A stretch of DNA of 64,000 bases, from NCBI GenBank assembly GCA_010015805.1, contig ML978123.1:2666001-2730000 (forward strand), given 5' to 3'. The notes under the pieces were generated by a model, which saw only the letters and a program-made list of their open reading frames with translations, ran no database searches and was not told the DNA's origin. This stretch comes from Rhizodiscina lignyota (Eukaryota > Ascomycota > Dothideomycetes > Aulographales > Rhizodiscinaceae). Made by a program: the position numbers and the translations under genes. Below, one piece after another: positions 23,692 through 34,487 of the stretch. Numbering within the stretch: the stretch's first letter is position 1; every line of letters begins with the position of its first letter.

Positions 23692-23999
23692 GGCTCGTTC
23701 GTGCTCTGAGACTGACGAACAGCTCGAGGATCGTTCATGCTCTGAGACTGACGAAACAGCTCGAGGCTCGTTAGTACTCTGAAGCTGACGAAACGGCTCG
23801 AGGTTCGCGCCCTGTGACTAATGAAACGGCTCGAGGTTCGTGCCTTGAGGCCGACAAACAGCTCGAGGCTCATTAGTGCTCTGGGGCTGATGAAACGGCT
23901 CGAGGTTCGCGCTCCGAGACTAACGAAACGGCTCGAGGCTCGTTGGTACCCTGAGATTGACGAAACATCTCGAGGTTCGTCCGTACCTCTGGGCTCGTC
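23692..23999 (+). repeat. CTCGAG-centred minisatellite with alternating 37- and 33-bp units
   Basis: The octamer GCTCGAGG (TCTCGAGG in the last copy) begins units at 23722, 23759, 23796, 23829, 23861, 23898, 23931 and 23968, with a partial unit before and a degenerate one after. Unit lengths are 37, 37, 33, 32, 37, 33 and 37. The long form has CTCGTTAGTGCTCTGAGA after the core and the short form lacks about four bases there (TTCGCGCTCCGAGACT). All units end in a GACGAAAC-like block. Copies differ at several positions, so the array is old or mutating. Confidence 0.85.
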
Positions 24000-24382
24000 C
24001 GTACCTTGGTATGCACGTTTGTTCGCTGATGTTCCTGTAACACCTCCTCAGATGCAAAAGTGATAAGCAGCTTCAACAGATGAGCGCTAGAATCAGTAAT
24101 TGCACGAGAGACCCGATATCAGCCAAAGCCAGGCCGCTGTCGGCATCCGGGGGCGTTGGAAGTTCGAAGTCGTTCCAAGGTGCCAAGGTGTGCTGTCTCC
24201 TTTAAGTGCCTGACCGGGGCGGGGGCTCCCTGTGTACGAGGGCCTTTCTGGTCTGTGAGCGAAAGCAGTGCGAGTGAACTCCGGGGATCGGTGTCGGCTC
24301 AAGGATTGCAATCTAGTTAAAGTGAAGGCTGCCAATATGCGGCGCGTTTCATGTTGTTAGAGGTAGTCGGTATACGGCTGCT

Positions 24383-24417
24383 TTTGGTGTTTGGTGTTTG
24401 GTGTATGGTGTGTGGTG
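24383..24417 (+). repeat. 7-bp microsatellite (TTTGGTG)x5
   Basis: Three perfect TTTGGTG units are followed by TATGGTG and TGTGGTG. It lies in the gene-free region. Confidence 0.8.
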
Positions 24418-25586
24418 CTGCTTGAGTTCTCTCCGGAGGTCGAAGGCTTCTCCAAGTACTGTCAGTGTCGATCTCATCAACAACTTGGCTCGCTCTTCTG
24501 TTCTGGGATACTCCGTCCAGCCCGTTTGATGAATGGCTGCTCGGAGTCTAAAGTATGCGTTAGCTTTCAATAAGCTGCGGAGCAAACACAAATAGGATAA
24601 AAGAGGCTCTGATAGCTCGATAAAAGGAAATGAAGAAAGAAAACGAAAGACAAATGTGGTAAGACACAAATGTATCCTGTTGGGTTAGGGTGGGAAGGAG
24701 GAGGATCGAAAGTTGCCTGCGAGAGGATGTTAGCAAGGCAAACCTAAGAGGACGTTATGTTCATGATGTAATCCTGACCCCGTGTATGCAAAGAGACGTT
24801 ATCCTAAAGAATCCGTGGAGGGCGAGACTCGAATGGTGCCACAACTGCGAAACGACCATACGAGGTGTTAGTGGCCGGCAGTGAAGTTGGAAAAGGAGAT
24901 CGGGTGCATCGGAACACCTACAATGATATATATGGCAATAAATCTGATGTCCTGAGGCCGTGGATGCCGACGTGCTGCTGTTACTAATGGGGACAAAGTG
25001 ATTTGAGTGACTTATCTTGACTGTTCGCAAACCTTCCTCAAGCAGGCTTCCTCACGAGGCAGTGGGCATGTGAAGGGGAAAGTGCAAGGTGTGGGATGTC
25101 GCAAGTTATTAGAGGTCTTTGGGGGTTGATACTTACACATTACGATCCAGAAAAGGAGCCGAGGAAACCGAAAGCCGAAAACCGAAAACCGAGGCGCACG
25201 ATGCAGCCCAGCAGGAGAAAAAGGAGGTCGCAAGCGTAAATCCAGGATAACAAAGGAAAGAGTATATACGCGATTGTGACCCATCCATCGTCCATGTGAG
25301 CAAAATAGCTAGAGGTAGGAGGGTCCTCAGAACCCAGCCTCCTTTCGTAAAAGCGAATACGCGACACCATCCAAATATGGCAGCTCGTGATGCAGACGTA
25401 GAACGTCGCCGAAGTTCGAACCATATAAATGAGCTGCCATAGTAGAGGCGTTAATACAAAGTAGTTTGTTTTAGACGCTGGTTGTCGTCGTCGACATTGC
25501 TGGCTCTTAAGGCAGGACTGAGCGTGCTCCGGTTGTCAACCAGCCTGCGGAGCGAAAGCTGATGGGCTCGAAGATGTGATTGATTG

Positions 25587-25710
25587 GATCGTAGGTAAAG
25601 GCACTTGGTGATGGGATCGTAAAGGCACCTGATGACAAGATCGCAAAGGTACTTGGCGACAGGATCATAAAGGCACCCAATGACAAGATCATAAAGATAC
25701 CTGGTGATAT
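25587..25710 (+). repeat. 24-bp tandem repeat, five units
   Basis: Units start with GATC at 25587, 25615, 25639, 25663 and 25687. The first is 28 bp and the other four are exactly 24 bp, of the form GATCRTAAAGGYACCTGATG plus four bases. Since 24 is a multiple of three, the minus strand stays open and encodes an eight-residue repeat like CLYDPVIR within an unassigned 107-codon frame (25451..25774). There is no other evidence that this frame is a gene. Confidence 0.8.
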
Positions 25711-27136
25711 CTGAGCCGTTGGCGCCAGCAGGTCTCCGGTAGAATTTGAGCGGCGTTTGTTTATTTTGCCGCATGTTCTTTGTTCAGAGGCTCACGCCCC
25801 GGACGCGTAGCCCTCGATGTTTTTTTGTTTTTGTTTTGTTGTGAGGCGTCGCGCAAACAAGCAGCGCTATGTGTGTAGTAAGCCGTTCGCTATAAAACAA
25901 ATTCTAATGACCTCTAATAGCTTGCGACATCAGTGCGAGGGAAGGGGAAGTGAAGTGGGAACGCGTGGTGGTGTTTTGTGCTGCGAGTTGGTGGAGGAAG
26001 TTGAAGAAAGGAAGAAGATCGAAGGAAGAGTGGAGAATTTATAATGTGCGGAGCGCGGCTACTCCCGCAGTTAGCGCCAATTAGCGCGAAAATCGCTTGG
26101 CAGACCTCTTCTCAGCATTTCGTGAGGGTCTTAATGAGTGTAGTGAGAGTCTGCCGTTCGCCCAGCTTGTCCAGCGACATGCGGTGACAGCACCACCTCG
26201 ACAACGATAATAAGCGGAATACTCACTTGCGAAGCAGCGCTTTAGAGGCCTCTCAAGCCTCACGTCATAAAACACCGAAAATTCCATCTTATCTGTTGTA
26301 TACGCAGCCACTCCACGTTATGACCTCCTTCGCTCTTGCAAGTATTGAAAGACAACCCACGAATATTGTATTGCGCATTAGCTATGTTTATAGATGCGAA
26401 GAAGAGGATTTATGAAAGATTATGCTGTGTGTTGGTACGGGTTTAAGACCTACAGAACAATATTATGGAGCACAATCTGGCGACTCCATTCATTATCTAT
26501 ACTAACCTCTCGCATTTGCTCTGAGAACGCGTACACGGAAGGACCTTCTGAGAGCAGTCGCAATTTACTTCAAAATATAATCAGGAAGATGAAAATGAAG
26601 GCTTGATATAGCACATTCGGCTCTATGTGATGATACGGCAATGGAATTAGGATGGGACTGGTCTCTTGTATTTGGGCGCAAAGTGGGGGACGTAATGATG
26701 TCAAGGACGCATTTGCGCTTCAATTATCTAGGAGGAGGCCATAAGATCACACTACCTGAAGTTTAAAGTGTCGTAGACATTTTCGTTAGGTGCGTGTGTA
26801 TATTGGAAGTGGTCGGTCATCGTCGACGAAGACAAACGACGTCGGAGTAAGTAAGTAGGAGTGACAATTTCCTAACTTGGAAGGTAAGCAACTTATCACG
26901 ATGCGTCCTCGATTTCCACGATCTCAACATCCTCGTCCTGTAGATCCTGGGAAGATTTCATACAACCAATTGCTTCGTAAATCAATTCTAAAAGTGATTT
27001 CGTCATCTGCTCCAAGTTACTCTTCATGTTCTGTAGAGATCAGTCCAAGAACACAAATGCGCTTCAGCACTCTTGATTGAATTTGCATCGTTTAATCCAA
27101 GAAAACAAATTTTTTCGTCAATTGAGTTTTGTAGCG

Positions 27137-28447
27137 ATGTCAGACTTCAGAATCTATACCTCCATCCTCTTCTCTCCAATCGAAAAGCAGTTCCTAAATG
27201 ACATCACGCTCTCTGTGTCTCCAAAGACTGGCCTGATCACGAAAGTCCATAAACGTAGCGCCGCTGAAACTAGCTCCTTAGATGGAGCGACTATCGCTTC
27301 GCCAGACATTGACCTGCGTTCCCCTGGGCCCAATGGCAAACCGCGGGTCATACTACCAGGACTCGTTGATGCGCATACACACATATTTCTGCATGCATAT
27401 TCGGACACACCATCTCTCAATCAAATGCGCGACGAATCTCCAACTGAACGTACTGTCCGCGCGGTGAACCACTGCCGCACAGCGCTACTTGCTGGGTATA
27501 CTACCTATCGCGACCTCGGAACAGAAGGAATGCTCGATCACGACATCCACATCCGCAACGCCATCAACCGTGGCATCATACCCGGTCCTCGACTCTTCGT
27601 GGCAACTGAATGCGTTGCCTCTTCGGGTGGTTATGCAGTACGTCTCGAGAATATCACAAACGGCGTCCCCCGTATCGCAGACGTCGGTGACGGAGTGGAT
27701 GGCGTAAGGGCTGCAGTGCGCCGTCGGGTTGGTGCCGGCGCAGACATTGTCAAGTTCTACGCAGACTATCGGAAACGACAGCTGAGGTATCCGCCTTCGA
27801 CATGGCCTGGTGAACCGGACATCCAGTTCCCACCAAAGAGTATAGACCGGAATCCGAACGTTCCACTCTTCAATCAAGAAGAGATGGACGCCATTGTGAG
27901 GGAGGCGAAGTTGAATAGCATTCCGGTTGCCGCTCATGCTCAAGCCGCCGAGGCAGTCATCATGGCAGCTAAGGCAGGTGTGACAAGTATTGAGCATGGC
28001 TTTGAGCCCAGTGGTGCCGCGCTGGCAGCTATGAAGGAGGCGGGATGCATTTTCGTCCCAACGCTGGCTGTGTTGGAGCTGTTTTTGCCGATGGAGGCAA
28101 TCCTCGCCCATACGCGGAAGGCGTGGGATATGGGGATTAAACTCGCGTGCGGAGGGGATACTGGTGCGTTCGACCATGGGCAGAATGCTAGGGAGATAGA
28201 ACTGTTCATCGAAGCAGGGATACCGTTAGAGGAAGTGCTCACTGCGTCAACACTGCACGGATGGGAGACTTGCGGAGGAGAGCTGTGCGGAAGGAAGTTT
28301 GGCTGCTTGGAAGAAGGATGGGCTGCCGATTTGGTTGCTTTAGAGGGAGATCCAAGGGAGGATACCGACAGCTTGAGAAGAGTAGAATTTGTAATGAAGG
28401 ACGGAAGGGTATGGAAGAAGGATGGGGTCGCCGTGGGAATTGCATAA
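27137..28447 (+). CDS. Metal-dependent amidohydrolase (imidazolonepropionase/prolidase-like group)
   Basis: A single exon of 436 residues from the ATG at 27137 (MSDFRIYTSILF); an in-frame ATG 60 bp upstream is possible but less likely. The composite metal site of the amidohydrolase superfamily is complete: H80 and H82 (VDAHTHIF), K206 in ADIVKFYAD as the probable carboxylated lysine, H267 (VAAHAQA), H287 (IEHGFE) and D341 (CGGDTGAF). The layout matches a group that includes bacterial Xaa-Pro or Xaa-Arg dipeptidases and fungal ochratoxinase-like enzymes. There is no signal peptide, so it acts inside the cell, probably hydrolysing an amide or peptide-like bond. The substrate cannot be read from sequence. 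Confidence 0.9.
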   Translation: MSDFRIYTSILFSPIEKQFLNDITLSVSPKTGLITKVHKRSAAETSSLDGATIASPDIDLRSPGPNGKPRVILPGLVDAHTHIFLHAYSDTPSLNQMRDESPTERTVRAVNHCRTALLAGYTTYRDLGTEGMLDHDIHIRNAINRGIIPGPRLFVATECVASSGGYAVRLENITNGVPRIADVGDGVDGVRAAVRRRVGAGADIVKFYADYRKRQLRYPPSTWPGEPDIQFPPKSIDRNPNVPLFNQEEMDAIVREAKLNSIPVAAHAQAAEAVIMAAKAGVTSIEHGFEPSGAALAAMKEAGCIFVPTLAVLELFLPMEAILAHTRKAWDMGIKLACGGDTGAFDHGQNAREIELFIEAGIPLEEVLTASTLHGWETCGGELCGRKFGCLEEGWAADLVALEGDPREDTDSLRRVEFVMKDGRVWKKDGVAVGIA

Positions 28448-29050
28448 TCTAAGAGGATCGGGACATAGAGCTGTGGACACGAATATAGCACTTGCACGGA
28501 GATTAAATGACGAACAAGTTGACAGTCATCGATGTTTGTTAGATATCGGACTGATATTTTCAGGCGCTTTTCTGACCATACATTCCAGAATGACATCTTA
28601 GAGCCATTTCTGTCTTCCTCCGTACGCCAATTCCAAAGGCAGCGTCGCCGCTCAGCTGGGCACTTCCGATATGCTATACATACCACTAAAGCGGGGATGC
28701 GCAACGGTTCTCGAATTTTGCTCCATTTGCCTCATGGTCCATATGTGCAGATGAATCCAATCGAACTGGAGCAAGCAGAGCGTCCAGACTCGAGTTCACT
28801 AATGCACTGCTTGGTAGCATCCCGGCTCTTCTACCCTCGTAAAATCAACTGATGTCCTCTCCCGGAGCGAAAGCTACAGCTATGCTGCAGATACGAGGAA
28901 CAATGAGACGACTCCGTGAACGAAGCGTACGCTGACAACTTCCAATGCATCGAGGAGAGTGACTTGATCCACTGGTCTCATCCGTGTCCATGGAGTGTAC
29001 TGCAGTGGGGAGTTGAGAGACAGACAAGTTACGTCCATCACGGTTCTTCG
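28448..29050. other. Convergent intergenic region
   Basis: The amidohydrolase (plus) and Med10 (minus) genes end facing each other across about 600 bp. Only short unassigned frames occur. It should hold both 3' UTRs. Confidence 0.5.
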
Positions 29051-29610
29051 TCATCTGGATCCACCGGTACTTTCGACAACGCGATGGACGTCATCTTCAA
29101 TCCCTTCGATACCTGCGATCATCTGGCGAGCCAGAATATCGCGGAAGTTACCGAAGGCCTCGCTCTTTCCTTTGAGCTTTTGATTCAGTTCCATGACACG
29201 TTCCACGAATTGGCGAGTGTAGATGTCCGGATTACGGGCGTCTTGCACGTATTGAATGAGTTCAGGCGGCACTACAATTGGAAGAGACGGTGCTGTCCGT
29301 GAGAGAGCTGAGAGATTTTGAACCAAGTTTTTGCTTCAACGATGTCAGGACAATTACATTGCGACCGATTCCGAGAGTTGGTTGCGTTCACTCACATTTG
29401 CTCTCGCATGGCATTTTCCGTGGCCGCTCCTTTGTGGTCATGTGCCTGGACTATGAGATTGAATAGATTCTGCACGATACTCTTCATTTGATCTGAATAC
29501 GACGGGGATATTAGTAAGTCAGCTTCGCCCAGTAGTATGGAGGATGTACCATCGACACGCCTCAGAGTTTCTGGCGGACCGCCATCGAGTTGAGGCTGTT
29601 GTGGAGCCAT
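29051..29610 (-). CDS. MED10: Mediator complex subunit 10
   Basis: Three exons join as complement(29051..29333, 29396..29492, 29550..29610), giving 146 residues. The first intron (57 bp) is a multiple of three with no stop, so it could be missed; its TACTAAT branch point, CAG acceptor and the family fit (spliced ...LRRVDDQMKSIVQNLFNLI...) show it is real. The second intron is 62 bp. Family landmarks are EQIKNLVQNLSALSR, VPPELIQYVQDARNPDIYTR and KGKSEAFGNFRDILARQM, close to fungal Med10/Nut2. It belongs to the middle module of Mediator and links activators to RNA polymerase II. It is divergent from the PXA gene. Confidence 0.93.
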
Positions 29611-29948
29611 GTTAACTGCGAACTAGCCTAGGACAAGGGACGATAGGAAGACGAATGAAAGGTTTGTACAGAAGGAAATAATGAAATAGTGCTGAACTAA
29701 TCAGTGAAATGAGCGAGTGTTCATGGCGGGCAATTACAGCAGGCAAGAGATGAGGTTGCGATAATTCAACGAAGAAGGCCCTTTTCTCGGCCCGAGCCGA
29801 AGGATGAGAGCGTTCGGCGCCCTTTTCCTTGGCATCAAACATGGCCAATGGTAGACGGCCGCGTTTGCTCTGCGTTGTTCCACCCACTACCCGACAGACA
29901 ACGGCCCAAATACATTCGACATTTAACCATGGGGAGCGCGAGCTTGCA
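29611..29948. promoter_or_regulatory. Shared divergent promoter, MED10 and PXA genes
   Basis: About 340 bp separate the two start codons (230 bp if the PXA gene starts at the in-frame ATG at 29841). No clear TATA box is seen. The short head-to-head layout suggests a shared promoter. Confidence 0.45.
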
Positions 29949-32900
29949 ATGACACAGAATCCCTCGAAACCCTCGAGCAGTGTCGAAAGCCGTGTACGAT
30001 TTGCTCCTGGCTCTGGTGGAGGGGGAGAGTCAGGGTTACCTCCAGCAAAAGTGAAGCGAGGCGAACAAACCACCAACGACAAGGCGACCGCTGCATTCGT
30101 GAGGCGAACACTATGCGCGCATCAAATCCAGGGAGCAGGAGACAAGGGACGCAATACACCAAAGCCAATTGAGGAGCTTCTGCCGCCGCTCACCAGTTCG
30201 AACGAGATTGACTTGGAACTCTACGCTTTTATCGCGATCGTCATCAAGGACTACGTCTACACCTGGTATGCGAAATTCACGCCTGACCATGTCTTCACCG
30301 ATGAGGTGATTCAAATCATTGCGCATTGCACAAGAGCATTGGAACAAAGGCTACGCAAGGTGGATCTAGAGGCACTACTCCTCGACGAGATTCCCAGACT
30401 GGTCGACGATCACATAACTGGTAAGACAGATATGCGGCCCATTGACACAGAAATTGTCTCTGATAATTGCTATTGCAGCATACCGGACAGCTTCCGAAAC
30501 CTCTCAGCAGTACCCGCTCGCCACGAACCCGCGGAAAGTCTACCATACGCTCCAGCCACATCCCGCGCTCTCGCCGGTTCCGGATGTCTCAGAACCCGCT
30601 TCAGTCGAGAGGCAGCAGGAAAACGAGGCTACATGGCGCCAGCTGCTAGTTCAGGGCATGTTGGCCGTGCTGCTGCCGACGGAAGATTTGGAGAATAGCT
30701 GTCTCCGAGCGCTAGTGACCGAGATTTTCTCCGAGTTGATACTGGGCAATGGCATATGCGGCCGGACGTGCGAGAATTGGCTGCTCTGGGAGGCAGTTGG
30801 GAAGATCGTCGAGACGTTGGAAGCTCTGAGAGGGTCCCGAGGAAGGACCCGCTCCGTCGACCGGCAAAGCAAGGAAGGACCGAGCCGTCTGGAGCAGTTT
30901 GGGCTGTTATCGACAAAGGAGGAGCTCCTGAAACCTGTCAAGTCAAGCAGCAAAGGCGGGAATTCAACACTCTCCATCTCGGCAGCGTTCTGGATGGCCG
31001 TCCAATACGCATTTTTGGCGTTTACTGCGATGCGCGCAATGCTCGTCATGCTCGTGTCTGCGTCATCTCTGCCGTCGAGGAGCAGCACCAGCAACGCCCA
31101 CTCGTCAGATGCTGACGGGCCAGCATCGCCGCATCGGGAAGACGGTGCAGAATCCAATAACGACCGGGAAAGGCGGCCTATTGTTAGCATGGATATCTGG
31201 ACTTGCATCTCGCATCTGGTCGAGCTGGAGCAGCGCATGCCCTGGCTCTCTGGCTTTCTGGCTCTATTGCACTGGGGTGCAGTGCGTGGCATGGGCAAGG
31301 TGGGCGACACGGACGGGGCATTGGACAGGTGAGTGTCTCTGGTGCGGTGTTCTTTTTTCGAATATTTTCCATCTGCGCGCTCTCGTTGGCCGCCTCCCAT
31401 TGCCGCCCCTTGCTGCGTCGCAGAGCGGGCCATGCTAGCCCCGCATGAGCTTTCAGTCACTTGACTTGGCTGGCTGCCACTCCATACCACCATACCTCTG
31501 CCCGCGCCCAACCATCCCCGTCGATAGGCGCATCCTGAGGGCCTCTATACTCGTTTCTTATCGTCCTGCATCGTGGCTGCGAAACGCTCTCATCTCGGCC
31601 CACGACGTTGCAGTTTGTCATCTGCAATTACGCTACCTCGCCGTCGACCCCGCCGGCCCCTGTCGCAGCCTCATCCAACAGCACAATGCGCAAGCCATGC
31701 GGGCGCCGAACTCCATAACCTCCGCTAAAGGCGCAATTTCTTCGCCGTGTCTCACAGTCGCGCTCTGTCACTGGCTGGATCCCGAGGAACCAACCGTTTT
31801 TCTCGCTTCTTCCCTTCCTTCCTTCCTCCCTCCCTCCCTTCCGTGTCGTCGCGGCCCGCTTTTGCAAGACTGATGCTAAAATGGCGCCAACTTGATATTG
31901 CGCTGTTTTCGCGTCGTCGACCTGCCAAAGCCGTCGTCTACGCGCCGAAGTATGATCGGCATAAAAGCCTGCACTAGAACGTGCTGCGGTGCCGCCCGCT
32001 CGGGAACGAGGGCGGTCCCGTTAGGTCCCATACAATCTTCAACGACCTTTCGCATGTGTGGCCTGAGCTTCCTGGACTGCGTATTGCTTAGCATCGCAAG
32101 ACAGCGTGACACGGCTGGATCTCCACTGCGCCTCCGCAGGCATCTCGCCCGCCTTGCGCAGCTCCCTGTCTCTGGAGAGACCCTGGCAGTAAAACTCTAG
32201 AATTCGACATCGAAATTTTCAGTGGTCTTGTTCAAGGCCTTTGATGCGGAATTCCGGACGATGAAGCCGAAAGAGATCGTGCCCAACCTGCGTTGGGCAC
32301 AACCATGCAGCGCGCGCGGCCACTCTGGTGATCTGCACCACAGCGACGCTTCGAGGCGGCCCCTTCACAGGCATGTGCCGTTTGTTCTTGCTCCTTCGGA
32401 TCAATGGCTTGGCATGGAATTCGCATTTCCATGCTTCAACTCCTCATTCTCGGGTTCCACTGCGAAACTCAACTGCTGGAATTGTCAGGATCCAGACGAC
32501 CCCGGAGACTTTAGCTTTGCTAGCTGCCACCCCTCGTCCGCAAGGCTCCGTGTAGTCTGAGCAACCATCCACCATGGCACTAACTTGGACGCGAATTATG
32601 ACCTGCTGCCCATAATGCATTCGCATCTCTAAATCTAATCTCCCTCTATGCCTTCGCTCTCGTCTTCCCTGGCTTACGACCCCAGCATTATTCCTAGCCC
32701 TACCAATCTTACTCACTTCCGAATCTGATCGTTCCTGCATACTGCAAAACACTCGCTTACCACAGGCTCTCTCCAACCACTCTTTCCGTCTGCTCTACCT
32801 TAGCGACCTTCTCTGCTTCCTTTCTCGATTCCCAGCATCCCTACACATTGCCCGCTTCCCCGATTCGCGATGCAACTAGCATAACTAAGTTATCTTCCTG

Positions 32901-33308
32901 ACTCACTTCTCCTCCAGGATACTCGCCAACCAAGTCCACACGAAAATGCTCGATCCCGCGACCCTCCCCACGCTGCTGCGCATCGCGCGCACGTCCATCT
33001 TCCCCAATAACTCGCTAGCGCCACCACGTGCACTTCCAGACCCGGAGCAGGCGTTGCAGATTCGGAAACAGGCCGCAGAGGCCGTAGTCGGTGCGCTGCC
33101 TGATACAGTCGTAAAAGTGTATTTCGCGACCGCGGAGAAGGAGAATGCGGTATGTCAGGTCGAGGAGTGGCTTGACGTGGTAAGTGACGCGTATCTGAAC
33201 CGACATTTGGTGATCCGCATTGTCGAGCTGGTTATTGTGAGACTGGTGCCAGAAATGGCTGAGAGAGGAGTGAGCGAGCTCCTTGAGGAGAGGCTGGGGA
33301 GTCTTTGA
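29949..33308 (+). CDS. PXA-domain protein (sorting-nexin-associated domain)
   Basis: Three exons join as 29949..30420, 30479..31328 and 32918..33308, giving 570 residues; an ATG at 29841 would add 36. The PXA domain starts at DLELYAFIAIVIKDYVYTWY and continues through FTDEVIQIIAHCTRALEQRL, LLLDEIPRLVDDHITAYRTA and LLVQGMLAVLLPTEDLENSC to LVTEIFSELILGNGICGRTC. A likely membrane or amphipathic stretch follows (SISAAFWMAVQYAFLAFTAM). The last exon, RILANQVHTK then TLPTLLRIARTSIFPNNSLA and VIRIVELVIVRLVPEM, matches the C-terminal block of fungal PXA proteins, so exons 2 and 3 belong together across a 1,589-bp intron. Relatives act at endosomal, vacuolar or ER contact membranes. No PX or RGS domain is present. 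Confidence 0.88.
31329..32917 (+). other. Exceptionally long intron in the PXA gene
   Basis: Donor GTGAGT at 31329 and acceptor CTCCAG ending at 32917, with a CTGAC branch point about 20 bp before the acceptor; splicing restores frame (GAC AG|G ATA). At 1,589 bp it is about 25 times the usual intron here. It contains a (TTCC/CTCC)n tract near 31.81-31.84 kb, a CATAAAAG box near 31.96 kb and unassigned frames of up to 142 codons. No transposon or RNA gene is recognised. Confidence 0.75.
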
Positions 33309-34487
33309 AAAATCCCATCTGTTGTACATAGGTAGTTAAGATCACAAGCAAGCAGCTTAATAGATAGCTTCTCTGCAAAGAGTAATAGAAATGCCATATT
33401 CACATTCAGCCCATCGGCTCTCAACTCAACTAACCACCTGTCGTGGCTGCTCGGTTCTTGCAAAAGGCGCAAGGACAATCCAAAACTCTGCAGAAAGCCA
33501 ATCTCGCTACAAAAGAAAGAACGAAGAGGAACCCAATTTCCCAACCAACTCAAACGCCCGCTTGCCCACGCAACGTGCGCAGAGAGATCCAGTGTGAGAC
33601 CACACTCACACCCATGAGGGCTCGGATCGAAAGGAAGAGTGATATCAAAGGGGGCCCGCGCGAGCGGTGACAGCCAATCTTTTTTAGTTCGCACCTGTCC
33701 TGGCCATGTACCCCGATTTCCCAATGTCCCTGGAGTTCGAAGAAAGAGGTTCGCGCGCTTTCAGATATCGCACCAAATCGCCACTGAGGGAATACAGAGG
33801 AAGAACTAGAAGCAGTGAAAAGATAAGCAGAAGTACAAGACAGCTCAGAAGCAGAAGAAAGGAAAGGAAACAATGGAAATATTGACATGAATCCGGTCAG
33901 ACTTTAAGGATACGTCGTTTCATGCCCCCCGATGAGGCCAAGTTGTACGCCCTTATTGCCGCCCGTGGTCCCTCCCAGTGTCCGCCGTACCCTTCCCAGC
34001 CAACCTGAAAATGAGTGCAATGAAAACGCCTCGCTGGCTGTGGAAAGACCCAAAGTCCCTGTGTGACCAGATCCTAGTGTCCAATGGTGAGAGATAAGAG
34101 TGATGAGTGAATTCTGCTCCAAGAGGCAGCAGTCGTAGTAGTTTGCCCGTTCCAAACTCCGCGCTTCCGTTCGAGAGAGATGAGCTTCGGCCGTTACGGT
34201 TTGATACAAGGGGTATGAGGTGGTAGTCCTCTGCTCGCGCTGTGTCCGTTATTGCTTTATCCGCAAATATGCGTGTGACAAGCCCGGAGCTGCAGTAATG
34301 GCAGCTGTCGCAAGATATGAACAAGTGGTAAATGCCGAAAATGATGATGTCGATGGTGTCGTCGCTGCGTCCCCTAGAAATGAGTCGCGTCGTGATGAGA
34401 TGATAGACCGTTCGCTTTTGTACAAGGTGGTGTCCTGCATTCACAATCCAATGGACGGTGCTCCCCAGCTAATCCTATGAATTAGCT
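33309..34487. other. Convergent intergenic region
   Basis: About 1.2 kb between the stops of the PXA gene (plus) and the CENP-B-type gene (minus). A 163-codon minus frame (33953..34444) has no domain and most likely lies in the 3' UTR of the latter gene. Nothing else is seen. Confidence 0.45.

Larger units (their letters stand above)
22248..27136. other. 4.9-kb gene-free region with tandem repeats
   Basis: No frame here has family motifs or a credible gene structure. It carries three tandem-repeat loci, listed separately, near 23.7-24.0, 24.4 and 25.6-25.7 kb, plus short direct repeats such as the CCGAAAACCGAAAACCG run near 25.17 kb. The right end should hold the promoter of the amidohydrolase. 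Apart from the repeats I see nothing assignable. Confidence 0.45.

Noticed and set aside
22248-27136. Possible transposon remains in the repeat-bearing region
   Set aside because: No terminal repeats, target duplications or transposase/reverse-transcriptase motifs could be found by eye.
33953-34444. 163-codon minus-strand frame after the CENP-B-type gene
   Set aside because: Lies where the 3' UTR is expected and has no recognisable motif.
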